A stretch of DNA of 64,000 bases from Bacteroidales bacterium (GTDB lineage: Bacteria; Bacteroidota; Bacteroidia; Bacteroidales; F082), in contig JAFGYB010000055.1 in the NCBI GenBank assembly GCA_016936355.1, positions 33,883-97,882 of the forward strand. Reading direction: 5' to 3'. The position numbers and the translations under genes are program-made. Position 1 is the stretch's first letter. Every line of letters starts with the position of its first letter. Under the pieces are notes generated by a model that saw nothing but the letters and a program-made list of their open reading frames with translations, had not been told where the DNA came from and made no database searches. Shown in pieces: positions 23,841 through 32,639 of this stretch.

Positions 23841-24842
23841 ATGGGAAAATTAAAAGCGGCCATTACCGGGGTTCATGGTTGGGTTCCGGAAGACGTACTG
23901 ACCAATCAGGATCTTGAAAAAATGGTGGACACTACGGATGAGTGGATTCTTACCCGTACCGGAATCAGGGAACGACACATATTAAAGGGGGAAGGCAAAG
24001 GCACTTCCGATATGGCTGCTGAAGCTGTTAAAGGATTGTTGGAAAAAACCAATACAAAACCGGAGGAAGTAGATTTACTGATTTGTGCCACGGTAACTCC
24101 GGACATGCAGTTTCCTGCTACGGCCAATGTTGTCAGCGATAAGGTGGGAATTAAAAATGCGTTCAGCTTCGATATGAATGCTGCCTGTTCCACTTTTATC
24201 TATGCTTTGATTACCGCTTCCAAATATGTTGAATCAGGAGAATACAAAAAAGTGATCGTGATTGGTGCCGATAAGATGTCCTCTATTGTGGATTACACGG
24301 ACCGGGCTACCTGTGTGATTTTCGGAGATGGTGCTTCGGCTGTTATGCTGGAACCCACCGAATCGGAGGAGGGGATTATCGATCATCGGTTTTATACCGA
24401 CGGAGCCGGACGAATTCATCTGCATCAGAAAGCGGGGGGATCTGTTAAACCCGCCAGTCACGATACGGTCAATGACCGCGAACACTTTATTTACCAGGAA
24501 GGACAGCCCGTATTTAAGTTTGCCGTCACCAATATGGCCGACGTGGCCGAAGAAATCATGGTGCGCAACAACCTGAAATCTGAGGAGGTTAACTGGCTCG
24601 TTCCTCATCAGGCCAATCTGCGGATTATTGAAGCCACGGCCAAGCGAATGAAACTCGATAAGAATAAGGTGATGATCAACATCCAGCGTTATGGAAACAC
24701 AACCAATGCCACGATTCCTTTGTGTTTGTATGAATGGGAAGATCAGCTGAAAAAGGGCGATAACATTGTGCTGGCAGCTTTCGGTGGTGGTTTTACCTGG
24801 GGAGGCATTTATCTGAAATGGGCCTACGACGGTAAAAAATAA
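23841..24842 (+). CDS. fabH: 3-oxoacyl-ACP synthase III (KAS III)
   Basis: 333-residue FabH, condensing acetyl-CoA (or branched acyl-CoA) with malonyl-ACP to start fatty acid synthesis. The Cys-His-Asn triad is visible: Cys116 in NAACSTF, His256 in VPHQANLRI and Asn286 in YGNTTNA. The C-terminal GGGFTWGG loop is normal. STF after the catalytic cysteine, instead of the usual SGF, is a small deviation. It lies 60 nt after the rpmF terminator and is convergent with the LacI gene (13 nt apart). Chain-length preference is not readable from sequence. Confidence 0.96.
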   Translation: MGKLKAAITGVHGWVPEDVLTNQDLEKMVDTTDEWILTRTGIRERHILKGEGKGTSDMAAEAVKGLLEKTNTKPEEVDLLICATVTPDMQFPATANVVSDKVGIKNAFSFDMNAACSTFIYALITASKYVESGEYKKVIVIGADKMSSIVDYTDRATCVIFGDGASAVMLEPTESEEGIIDHRFYTDGAGRIHLHQKAGGSVKPASHDTVNDREHFIYQEGQPVFKFAVTNMADVAEEIMVRNNLKSEEVNWLVPHQANLRIIEATAKRMKLDKNKVMINIQRYGNTTNATIPLCLYEWEDQLKKGDNIVLAAFGGGFTWGGIYLKWAYDGKK

Positions 24843-24855
24843 TCAATTTTCTTTC

Positions 24856-25884
24856 TTATTGGGCTGATACACTGGCTGTACTCCCTCTGGGAATCAGTTT
24901 GGTATCAATGATGTGGATTTGCTGGTGACTGTCTTCAGGATGTTCGATGCGTTGAATGAGTAAGTCCACAGCAACCTGTCCTACCCTGGCCAGTGAATGG
25001 TGGATGATGGAAATAGTCGGTTTGTACATCAGGGCAATGGGGCCGTCGCTGAAGCTGATGACTCCAACCTGTTCGGGAATGTCGATTTCCAGTTCCTGAA
25101 GAGCTGGAATGATACCGGAGAGGACTTCGTCGCTGATACACATAATCCCATCGGCATGATCGGGCTTACTGAAGAGGTCCAAAACCTTTCTCCGGCTTTC
25201 GCGGGAGTCGTCGGCAAAAACAACGGTATGTTCTTCCATTTTATAATCTTTCAGTGCTTTTCTAAAGCCCTTCAACCGCTGCTGGGTGATGTACAGCGAT
25301 TCATTTCCTCCAAAATAAGCCAGCTTTTTTCTTCCTGATTCGATGAGGTGTTCTGTTGCTGTGTAGGCGGCCCTCGTGTCATCAATAACGACTTTGGTAT
25401 TGCCGTAATTTTCAAATACCCGGTCGAAGAATACCACAGGAATTCCTTCTTCTTCGAGCTGTTTGAAATGTTGGTAATCGGTGGTTTCTTTGGTTATAGC
25501 CACTAACAGTCCGTCTACCTGACCCGAAAGCAAAAGATCCGTGTTTTGTTTTTCCCTTTCGTACGATTCGTTGGAAGAAAGGATCAGCACATTGTAGCCG
25601 GCATTGTAACAAAATTCGGAAACCCCGCGGATCATCGACGGGAAAGCATACAATGTAATCTCAGGGATGATCAGCCCAATAATCTTACTGTATGAGTTTC
25701 TTAAACTGAGGGCAAATGCATTGGGATTGTAATGCATTTTCTGGGCGAGTTTTCTGATTTCTTCTTTTCTTTCGGAGCTGATGTCGGGGTGATTTCTGAG
25801 CGCGCGAGAAACGGTAGTATGCGAAACGCCCAGCTGATTGGCAATGTCTTTGAGTGTCACCCTTCTTTTCTTCTTATACTCCAT
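24856..25884 (-). CDS. LacI-family transcriptional regulator of the sugar locus
   Basis: 342-residue LacI/GalR regulator. The N-terminal helix-turn-helix is VTLKDIANQLGVSHTTVSRA, with the hinge HYNPNAFALSLR and a periplasmic-binding-protein-like effector domain starting at IIGLIIPE. I chose the ATG at 25884; a GTG at 25893 would add three residues. It is divergent from the TonB receptor gene and separated from it by a 330-nt control region. It is therefore the obvious local regulator of the receptor-transporter-hydrolase-phosphorylase genes downstream. The inducer would be the transported sugar or its breakdown product. I could not identify a convincing palindromic operator by eye. Confidence 0.92.
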   Translation of the reverse strand: MEYKKKRRVTLKDIANQLGVSHTTVSRALRNHPDISSERKEEIRKLAQKMHYNPNAFALSLRNSYSKIIGLIIPEITLYAFPSMIRGVSEFCYNAGYNVLILSSNESYEREKQNTDLLLSGQVDGLLVAITKETTDYQHFKQLEEEGIPVVFFDRVFENYGNTKVVIDDTRAAYTATEHLIESGRKKLAYFGGNESLYITQQRLKGFRKALKDYKMEEHTVVFADDSRESRRKVLDLFSKPDHADGIMCISDEVLSGIIPALQELEIDIPEQVGVISFSDGPIALMYKPTISIIHHSLARVGQVAVDLLIQRIEHPEDSHQQIHIIDTKLIPRGSTASVSAQ

Positions 25885-25893
25885 ATTTTCCAC

Positions 25894-26122
25894 TGTTTCA
25901 GCGGGCTAAGATAAAAAATATCCTGAGGTAGTCTGGTTTTTTCATCAGAAAACAATCGTTTGCAAAAGTTATTAACAATATTGCCCGAGTTATGAACAAT
26001 TCAGGTGTGTGTTCACGTGTGCGGAAAATCAGCGATGGAATCGACTTGTTTTTCAGGTAATTAATGAATTATTTTTATCGCACCGTTAATTTTAATTTAT
26101 GAATTATTGGTACCATATATAG
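25894..26122. other. divergent control region, LacI gene / TonB receptor gene
   Basis: First part of the 330-nt region between the regulator and the receptor. It carries the probable receptor promoter (26045-26077) and a repeated ATGAATTATT (about 26064 and 26099) that could be a binding site. No reading frame of note. Confidence 0.5.
26045..26077 (+). promoter_or_regulatory. probable promoter of the TonB receptor operon
   Basis: CTTG (26045-26048) as -33, 21-nt spacer, TATTTTTA (26070-26077) as -7 with one mismatch to TAnnTTTG. It predicts a leader of about 140 nt before the start codon. Confidence 0.45.
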
Positions 26123-26167
26123 AAACTTTCGGGTCCTATCCATGGGGGACTAACAGAAAGTTTTTTT
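26123..26167 (+). terminator. terminator-like hairpin in the TonB receptor leader (attenuator candidate)
   Basis: Outer arms AAACTTTC (26123-26130) and GAAAGTTT (26156-26163), with an inner GTCC/GGAC pairing, followed by T through 26167. The gene on the other side (LacI) points away, so this structure lies only in the receptor leader, 56 nt before the start codon. A conditional terminator or sRNA end is the natural reading. Confidence 0.65.
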
Positions 26168-26222
26168 GTTCGGATGAACACGGCACCAATAAAATTCATT
26201 TTAATCATTAAAAATTAAAAGC

Positions 26223-28886
26223 ATGAAAAAAATTGTACGAGTCCTTTTGGTGCTTCTGGCTTTTACTTTCACATCGGGAGTATGGGCACAGGGTACTATT
26301 AAAGGAACAGTAACCCTGCCAAACGGAAATACAGTTCCCAGTGCCAGTATATTGTTAAAGGGAACTACAACCGGTACGGTATCAGGAGATAATGGAAATT
26401 ATACACTTCAGGTGCCTGCCGGAAAAAATGTCCTGCAAATATCTTTTACAGGTTTCAAGCCGATCAATTATCAGTTTGATATAAAGAACGGCCAAACAAT
26501 AACCAAAAACTTCAAGTTGTCGGAAGATCTTTTGTCACTTGACCAGGTGGTGGTGACCGGGGTTCAGAATCAGCAGACAAAGTTAAAGTCCAGTGTGGCT
26601 ATCACAACAGTTTCTTCTAAAACGATTAATGAAATATCACCTCGCGGTACGGCTGATTTGCTGAAATCCGTTCCGGGTTTCTATGTGGAAAGCTCAGGTG
26701 GAAAGGGAAATGCTAATGTTTTTGCCCGGGGACTTCCCAGTGCCGGCGGCTTGCGTTATGTGCAGCTTCAGGAAGACGGAATGCCTGTATTTGAATACGG
26801 TGATTTGATGTTTGGTAACACAGACATCATGGTTCGGGTTGACCAAACAGTTTCCCGTATGGAAGCTGTCAGAGGCGGTTCCGCTTCGGTGCTGACCAGT
26901 AACGCTCCCGCAGGGATCATCAACTTTATTTCCAAAACCGGCGGCCCTGTTACCAAAGGAACGTTTATTCAATATGTGGGTCTTACGTACATGCACTCCC
27001 GCACAGGATTTGATGTAGGGGGTCCTATTTCCAAGAACCTTCGGTATAATATTGGTGGTTTTTACAGAGCTGATGATGGCATCCGTTCTCCCGGCTATAC
27101 TGCCAACAACGGGGGACAGATCAAAGCCAATATTACTTATTTGCTGAAAAAGGGTTATTTGAGACTAAGAACAAAGGTGCTGAATGACCGGACGATTGCC
27201 TATTTGCCTTTCCCCATGCAGGGTGATCCGGCTACCAGTATTCCGGGTTTTAGTGCCAATTACGGAACCATGAAGAGTCTGGATCTGATGCGTTTGCATG
27301 CAACAACACCAACCGGTGGTGCCGTGAATGAAAATCTGGCTGATGGTATGTATCCGAAAATTTTCGGATTCGGTGGTGAAGCTTATTTTGAACTGGGTAA
27401 CAACTGGAGCTTCAAAGACAACTTCCAGAAATCAGTGATCAATCTTCAGTTTAACTCCATTTTTGGAATAGATCCTCCGGTCAGTGCCAGCGCTTATGCC
27501 GCCAGCAGAGGACTAACCAGTTACCATTATGCCTTTGCCGATGGATACAATGCCGGGAAAGCCATTTCTGCTTCTGAAATGAACAATTTAAATGGCAACG
27601 GATTGGTAGCTACCTATGGCTGGTGGGCTGTGAACCTTCCGCTTTCGGAATTTGGCAACGACATGAAGTTTACCAAAAAAATGAAAAACAATACGTTTAC
27701 TGCCGGATGGTATTTCTCCACCAATAAAGTATCCTCCAAATGGTGGTGGCACAACATGCTGGTGGATGTTTCGGGAAACAATACCCGCAAGCTGAACCTC
27801 ATCAACGATGCCACAGGTCAGTCACTGACCACCGACGGTTATACTCAATACGGTACTTTGTACCGCGATTATTATGGATTGACCCGCATCAATGCGCTGT
27901 ATTTTCTCGATGAATGGGATCTGGGCGCATTGACTGTCAATGCCGGATTGCGCTGGGATATGGGAAGAACCTATGGTTATACGGAAAACACCAAAAATTA
28001 CACGTATGATGTAAATGGAGACGGAATCATTTCACCTGCTGAAACCAATATCCAGTACGGTGACGGAACCTTTATTCCGTTCCATTTCAACTACAGTGTT
28101 TTGTCCTGGTCCCTGGGGTTGAACTACGAATTTAATAAAAACACAGCCATTTTTGCCCGGGCCAGTAACGGACACCGTGCTCCTGCCGACCGTGCCTATG
28201 CCTTTGGTGCCACGACGTCTACCCCCAACGGATTTCCATCCAGTGCCAAAGTGGAAAGCATCAACCAGTATGAACTGGGGTTGAAATACAACTCTTCCAA
28301 GCTGGCTCTTTTTGCCACTGCTTTTTACAGTTACTTCAACCATATTGCCTTTACAGATTTTGTTAATCAGGGAGGAACTTTGACGGCTGTGCAACAGTAT
28401 TATAATACCTCGGCAGTTGGTCTTGAACTGGAAGCCGCAGCTCAGTTGGGCAATTTGAACCTTTCTTTAACGGGAACTTATCAGGATGCCAAATACCACA
28501 ACTGGGTGTATCATGATGCTACCGGACAGTTGTATGATTTCAACAACCATTACATCCAGAGATTGCCTAAAATCTATTTTACATTTAGACCTACTTATCA
28601 GATTGGTAAGCTGAATTTAAGTGTCGCCTGGCAATATTTTGGCAAACGATATACCAATCCTGAAAACAAACAGGTACTGCCTCAGTTCTCACAAATCAAT
28701 GCATTTGTCGACTATCATTTAACCAATCATATTACTGTTTCTGTGGCAGGCAACAACCTGTTTAACGCTATTGGACTTACAGAAGGTGACCCCCGTTCGG
28801 GATTGACCAGTGTGAACAGCAATTATTTTTATGCTCGTTCCATTCTGGGCCGTTCGGCTGTACTGTCCTTCCGGTATAACTTCTAA
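26223..28886 (+). CDS. TonB-dependent outer membrane receptor, sugar type, without SusD partner
   Basis: 887-residue TonB-dependent transporter. It has a signal peptide (about 23 residues) and a carboxypeptidase-regulatory-like domain (about 24-105; GTIKGTVTLPNGNTVPSAS). The plug domain covers about 115-240 (LDQVVVTGVQNQQTKLKSSV, ADLLKSVPGFYVES, SRMEAVRGGSASVL). A 22-strand barrel follows and ends in SFRYNF with a terminal aromatic. It is shorter than SusC and no SusD gene follows, so it works as a stand-alone receptor for a small ligand. It sits between a LacI regulator and sugar transporters and enzymes. The Xanthomonas SuxA sucrose receptor is the closest functional analogy I can offer; sucrose or a similar disaccharide is my inference. 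Confidence 0.88.
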   Translation: MKKIVRVLLVLLAFTFTSGVWAQGTIKGTVTLPNGNTVPSASILLKGTTTGTVSGDNGNYTLQVPAGKNVLQISFTGFKPINYQFDIKNGQTITKNFKLSEDLLSLDQVVVTGVQNQQTKLKSSVAITTVSSKTINEISPRGTADLLKSVPGFYVESSGGKGNANVFARGLPSAGGLRYVQLQEDGMPVFEYGDLMFGNTDIMVRVDQTVSRMEAVRGGSASVLTSNAPAGIINFISKTGGPVTKGTFIQYVGLTYMHSRTGFDVGGPISKNLRYNIGGFYRADDGIRSPGYTANNGGQIKANITYLLKKGYLRLRTKVLNDRTIAYLPFPMQGDPATSIPGFSANYGTMKSLDLMRLHATTPTGGAVNENLADGMYPKIFGFGGEAYFELGNNWSFKDNFQKSVINLQFNSIFGIDPPVSASAYAASRGLTSYHYAFADGYNAGKAISASEMNNLNGNGLVATYGWWAVNLPLSEFGNDMKFTKKMKNNTFTAGWYFSTNKVSSKWWWHNMLVDVSGNNTRKLNLINDATGQSLTTDGYTQYGTLYRDYYGLTRINALYFLDEWDLGALTVNAGLRWDMGRTYGYTENTKNYTYDVNGDGIISPAETNIQYGDGTFIPFHFNYSVLSWSLGLNYEFNKNTAIFARASNGHRAPADRAYAFGATTSTPNGFPSSAKVESINQYELGLKYNSSKLALFATAFYSYFNHIAFTDFVNQGGTLTAVQQYYNTSAVGLELEAAAQLGNLNLSLTGTYQDAKYHNWVYHDATGQLYDFNNHYIQRLPKIYFTFRPTYQIGKLNLSVAWQYFGKRYTNPENKQVLPQFSQINAFVDYHLTNHITVSVAGNNLFNAIGLTEGDPRSGLTSVNSNYFYARSILGRSAVLSFRYNF

Positions 28887-28902
28887 AAGAACTTGTTCTT
28901 TT
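28885..28902 (+). other. AT-rich palindrome at the receptor stop codon
   Basis: Arms AAAAGAAC and GTTCTTTT with a TT loop, beginning inside the stop codon. It could weakly terminate or stabilise the receptor transcript. Confidence 0.4.
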
Positions 28903-28996
28903 CGTATGGTTTGGATGTTTCGCTGCGGTAATCAAAATAATGCGTGAACTGGATATGCGGAGAATGCGAAACACCCTCAATAGTGATGATTCGTTT

Positions 28997-29024
28997 CATG
29001 GGGCTCTTTTTAAAGAGCCCCATG
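28997..29024 (+). other. long perfect hairpin between receptor and symporter genes
   Basis: 13-bp arms CATGGGGCTCTTT and AAAGAGCCCCATG with a TT loop. No T-run follows, so it is not an intrinsic terminator. It lies 54 nt before the symporter start. Likely roles are RNA processing or mRNA stability within the operon, or a protein-binding palindrome. Confidence 0.7.
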
Positions 29025-29077
29025 TGATGAATTGGATAGAGTTGGCCGTGTTTCTTGAAACAAAATTTTGAAAGAAG

Positions 29078-30688
29078 ATGCATAATATTCATATCAGTCC
29101 CATCGATATCGGAATCATGTTGGTGTACATCGTGGGAATTGCTGTTTGGGGACTCTTGTACAGTAAGAAAAAATCTAAGGGAGATACCCATGAAGGTTAT
29201 TTTCTCGCAGGTCGAAACATGACCTGGCCCATAGTGGGTATTACTCTGTATGCTGCCAACATGGGAAGTCCTGCTTTGGTTGGTTTGGCCGGAGACGCCT
29301 ACAGTACGGGGATTTCAGTTTTTAATTACGAATGGATGGCCCTGGTGGTACTGGTTTTCTTTGCCATTTTCTTCCTGCCTTTTTATTTGAGAAGTAAGGT
29401 ATACACCATGCCCGAGTTTCTGCAACGGCGATTCGATATCCGTTCCCGGTATTATTTTTCCTTTATTACATTGGTGGGAAACATTATTATTGATACGGCC
29501 GGTATTCTGTATTCGGGCGCTTTGATAGTAAAGATGATTTTTCCTTCCATGGAACTGTGGCACATCATAGCCATACTTGCCTTGATCACCGCCGCTTATA
29601 CCGTGACGGGTGGTTTGTCAGCCGTAATGTACACAGAAGCGGTTCAGGGTGTGCTGCTGATGCTGGGGGCTGTGTTTCTGAGCTATTTTGCACTGAAAAA
29701 GATTGATTTCAACTTTGCGGCCATTGTACACGATACCCCTCATTCCATGCTCAGTTTAATTCGTCCCATGAGCGACAAAGCCATGCCCTGGCTGGGGCTT
29801 GTGGTGGGGGTGCCGTTGCTGGGATTCTATTTTTGGGGAACCAACCAGTTTATGGTGCAGCGGGTGCTGAGTGCCAAAAATACCGATCACGGTCGATGGG
29901 GCGCTTTGTTTGCCGGTATATTAAAATTACCCGGGTTGTTTATTGTGGTATTCCCCGGGATCATCGGAAGAATGTTATATCCCCACCTCTCCAGTCCAGA
30001 TTTGGTTTACCCGACTATGTTGTTTAACCTGTTGCCCGTGGGGATCTTGGGGATTGTTCTGGCAGGTTTGATTGCTGCCATTTCATCCAGCATCAGTGCT
30101 ACACTGAATTCGGCCAGTACTTTGATGACCATGGATTTTGTCAGCAACCTGAAACCGGGCCTGACCCCAAAACAGTTGGTACGTGTCGGGCAAATCTTTA
30201 CAGGAATTTTTGTGGTTATTTCGGCAGCATGGGCACCGATGATTGACGGCTTCCCTTCCCTGTTTAAGTATCTGCAACAGGTACTGGCTTTGATATCCCC
30301 GCCGGTTGTCGCTGTATTTTTGTTGGGATTATTCTGGAAAAGAAGTAACGCCACCGGTGCATTTTACGGATTAATGGGGGGGTTGGTTTCTACCATCTTT
30401 GCTGTGATCGTTCGTTATGTGGACCCGAATCTGTTCCCCTGGTTTGCTCACATTCAGTTTTTACTGGTAGCCCCCATCTTATTGTTGGTTACCATGGCTG
30501 TTATAATTCCTGTATCCCTCATGACGGCTCCGCCACCAAAAGAAGCCGTTGAACAATTTACCTGGTCGCGGAAATTCTACTATCAGGAAAGTGAAATGCT
30601 TTCAGGAACACCCTGGTATAAAAACTATCGATATCAGGCCATTGGTTCCTTGATTCTCACGTTTATTCTGGTGTATATTTTCAGATAA
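29078..30688 (+). CDS. sodium:solute symporter (SSS/SLC5 family)
   Basis: 536-residue inner-membrane symporter with about 13-14 helices. It shows the SSS signatures GYFLAGRNMTWPIVGITLYA near the N-terminus, MPEFLQRRF in the second core repeat, and AAISSSISATLNSASTLMTM (sodium-site region) near residue 330. The closest known relatives by motif are sugar (SGLT-like) carriers. It follows the TonB receptor after 191 nt and its stop is 1 nt from the next start, so it is coupled to the GH100-like gene. A monosaccharide (glucose or fructose released by invertase) or the disaccharide itself are the plausible cargos. Confidence 0.9.
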   Translation: MHNIHISPIDIGIMLVYIVGIAVWGLLYSKKKSKGDTHEGYFLAGRNMTWPIVGITLYAANMGSPALVGLAGDAYSTGISVFNYEWMALVVLVFFAIFFLPFYLRSKVYTMPEFLQRRFDIRSRYYFSFITLVGNIIIDTAGILYSGALIVKMIFPSMELWHIIAILALITAAYTVTGGLSAVMYTEAVQGVLLMLGAVFLSYFALKKIDFNFAAIVHDTPHSMLSLIRPMSDKAMPWLGLVVGVPLLGFYFWGTNQFMVQRVLSAKNTDHGRWGALFAGILKLPGLFIVVFPGIIGRMLYPHLSSPDLVYPTMLFNLLPVGILGIVLAGLIAAISSSISATLNSASTLMTMDFVSNLKPGLTPKQLVRVGQIFTGIFVVISAAWAPMIDGFPSLFKYLQQVLALISPPVVAVFLLGLFWKRSNATGAFYGLMGGLVSTIFAVIVRYVDPNLFPWFAHIQFLLVAPILLLVTMAVIIPVSLMTAPPPKEAVEQFTWSRKFYYQESEMLSGTPWYKNYRYQAIGSLILTFILVYIFR

Positions 30689-30689
30689 C

Positions 30690-31889
30690 ATGGCCAAAGA
30701 ATCCGTTACATATAAGAAAGCCGTTGCTTTATTAAAATTGGGCCTGACTTCAGACGGCTATGTAGCCTCGCTGGATACCCGAGCCAATTACCGGCGTATC
30801 TGGGCACGCGATGGTGTGATTACAGGGCTGGCATCCTTGCTTACCGGAGATGTAGAATTGATGGATGGATTAAAAAACACACTGGTAACCCTGCAAAAGC
30901 ATCAACACCAAAGTGGTATGATTCCGTCCAATGTGGCAATGAATGATTCAGGGCAAGTTACGTCGATAAGCTACGGAACGTTGACCGGAAAAGTAGATAC
31001 CGCCTTGTGGTTTGTATTGGGGGTTTTGATTTATGTGAAGCACACCGGTGACAGAGAATTTCTAAACAGGATGAAGCCTTCAGTCGAGCAGGTGTTTTCA
31101 ATGCTCACCACATGGGAGTTTAACGGTCGTGGACTCTTGTATGTTCCCAAAGGGGGTAACTGGGCCGATGAATTTGTACTGGAAGGCTATAATCTTTCCG
31201 AGCAGTTGCTTTACTACTGGGCGTTGAATGAAGCGAAGTTGCTGGATGAAACGTATCAGGTAAAAGCAGAAAGACTGAAAGAGAGAATCCAAATCAATTA
31301 CTGGCCCGAAGCACGAAACCGTTCAAAAGCCTACCATGCCACTGCTTTTGCGAAGCAAGTGAAAAAGGGGCCTGTCGGTCACTGGATGGCGGGTTTTAAT
31401 CCCGGAGGTTATTTGGATTACTACGATTGTTTTGCTCATGCCCTCACGTTGATGCTGCAACTCAACACTCCCTCACAACAAGAAAAAATTATCGACAGTC
31501 AGAACCAAATTGTAGCGGCTTTGCCGGATGTTCTGCTTCCGTCATTCTGGCCGGTAATTCGAGAAGAAAATTCAATTTTCTGGCAGACGTTACAAAGCAA
31601 CTGGCTTTTTGAATTCAGAAATTATCCCGGTCACTATCAAAACGGAGGGGTATGGCCTGTTTTCAACGGTATGCTGGCAGCAGGTCTGTATCGGTCAGGA
31701 GCACTAAATGAAGCCGTAACGCTGTCTGAAGCCCTGAATAAGATGGTCTCCGTACCGGAACAACGTTATGGCTTTTATGAATATGCGGGGGTTTTTAATG
31801 GGAAACCCGGTGGCACACGACATCAATTATGGTCGGCTGCCGGAGTGATTTTTGCCGAAAAGGCAGCACAAGATATTTTTATAGTTTGA
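30690..31889 (+). CDS. GH100-like (alkaline/neutral invertase-like) glycoside hydrolase
   Basis: 399-residue (alpha/alpha)6-barrel hydrolase without signal peptide, hence cytoplasmic. By eye it follows plant and cyanobacterial alkaline/neutral invertases along its length. RIWARDGVITGLASLLTG matches their VRDFVPSALAFL region, and GMIPSNV matches GVMPASF. GKVDTALWFVLGVLIYVKHT matches their VDSGFWWIILLRAYTKST, NWADEFVLEGYNLSEQLLYY matches IDRRMGIYGYPIEIQALF, and HYQNGGVWPV matches YHYGGSWPV. Asp160 is the likely general acid. Automatic tools may call it amylo-alpha-1,6-glucosidase. Sucrose hydrolysis is the family activity and agrees with the phosphorylase downstream. It starts 1 nt after the symporter stop. 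Confidence 0.7.
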   Translation: MAKESVTYKKAVALLKLGLTSDGYVASLDTRANYRRIWARDGVITGLASLLTGDVELMDGLKNTLVTLQKHQHQSGMIPSNVAMNDSGQVTSISYGTLTGKVDTALWFVLGVLIYVKHTGDREFLNRMKPSVEQVFSMLTTWEFNGRGLLYVPKGGNWADEFVLEGYNLSEQLLYYWALNEAKLLDETYQVKAERLKERIQINYWPEARNRSKAYHATAFAKQVKKGPVGHWMAGFNPGGYLDYYDCFAHALTLMLQLNTPSQQEKIIDSQNQIVAALPDVLLPSFWPVIREENSIFWQTLQSNWLFEFRNYPGHYQNGGVWPVFNGMLAAGLYRSGALNEAVTLSEALNKMVSVPEQRYGFYEYAGVFNGKPGGTRHQLWSAAGVIFAEKAAQDIFIV

Positions 31890-31904
31890 CAGAACACCGG
31901 AATT

Positions 31905-32549
31905 ATGAAAGGTGATATTATAAATTTAAACGATGAGCACCGACGCACTGCTTCGAAAATTGTCGAACCGCTTATCGACGATATAAGGAAATGTAAAGAG
32001 TTGTTTGTGTTTTCAGTGGCAGGTGAATCGGGTGCCGGAAAATCCATTTCTGCTGCAGCCATTGCCGAACAGCTGGAACAGGCGGGACTTTTGGTGAAGA
32101 TATTCCAACAGGATGATTATTTTTACCTCCCTCCTTTTACCAACGACCGCAAAAGGCGCCAGGACCTATCCTGGGTCGGTATTCAGGAAGTGAATCTGGG
32201 CCTCATTGATCAACATTTGCTGGCAGCAAAAAACGGAGTGCAATTCATTGAAAAACCGTTGGTGATCTACCAGGAGAATAAAATTACCACCGAAGAATTT
32301 GATATGACAGCGGTTCGTGTTTGCATTGCCGAAGGAACGTATACCTCTATGTTGACCAACGTGGACAAGCGCATTTTTATCGACCGTAATTATTTTGAAA
32401 CCCATCAGGACCGAAAAAAAAGAGCCCGCGATGTGATGGATCCTTTTACTGAACAGGTACTGGAAATTGAACACAAAATCATCAGTAATCACAAGGCTTT
32501 TGCCGATATCATCATTGATAAGGAATTCAAGGTTTATTTTGTAAAATAG
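31905..32549 (+). CDS. P-loop kinase of the uridine kinase/phosphoribulokinase family (sugar kinase candidate)
   Basis: 214-residue P-loop kinase: Walker A GESGAGKS at residues 40-47. An acceptor-side acidic segment (QQDDYFYLPPFTNDRKRRQD) in the position of the uridine-kinase DDYY motif follows. A CIAEGTYTSML strand comes next, and then an arginine-rich lid (NYFETHQDRKKRARDVMDPF). The superfamily includes uridine kinase, phosphoribulokinase, plant glycerate kinase and FrcK/YggC-type kinases of sugar loci. It is encoded 15 nt after the invertase-like gene and before the sugar carrier. That context argues for a sugar or sugar-phosphate substrate (fructose or sucrose) rather than uridine. Substrate is inference; the fold assignment is firm. 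Confidence 0.8.
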   Translation: MKGDIINLNDEHRRTASKIVEPLIDDIRKCKELFVFSVAGESGAGKSISAAAIAEQLEQAGLLVKIFQQDDYFYLPPFTNDRKRRQDLSWVGIQEVNLGLIDQHLLAAKNGVQFIEKPLVIYQENKITTEEFDMTAVRVCIAEGTYTSMLTNVDKRIFIDRNYFETHQDRKKRARDVMDPFTEQVLEIEHKIISNHKAFADIIIDKEFKVYFVK

Positions 32550-32639
32550 AAGGATTGCCGGTATTCAACTCTGAAGATGGTTCGGTTGAAGGCGTTTTTT
32601 AGTAAAATTGTCCAAATGTTAAGGTAGAAACACCAAGAA

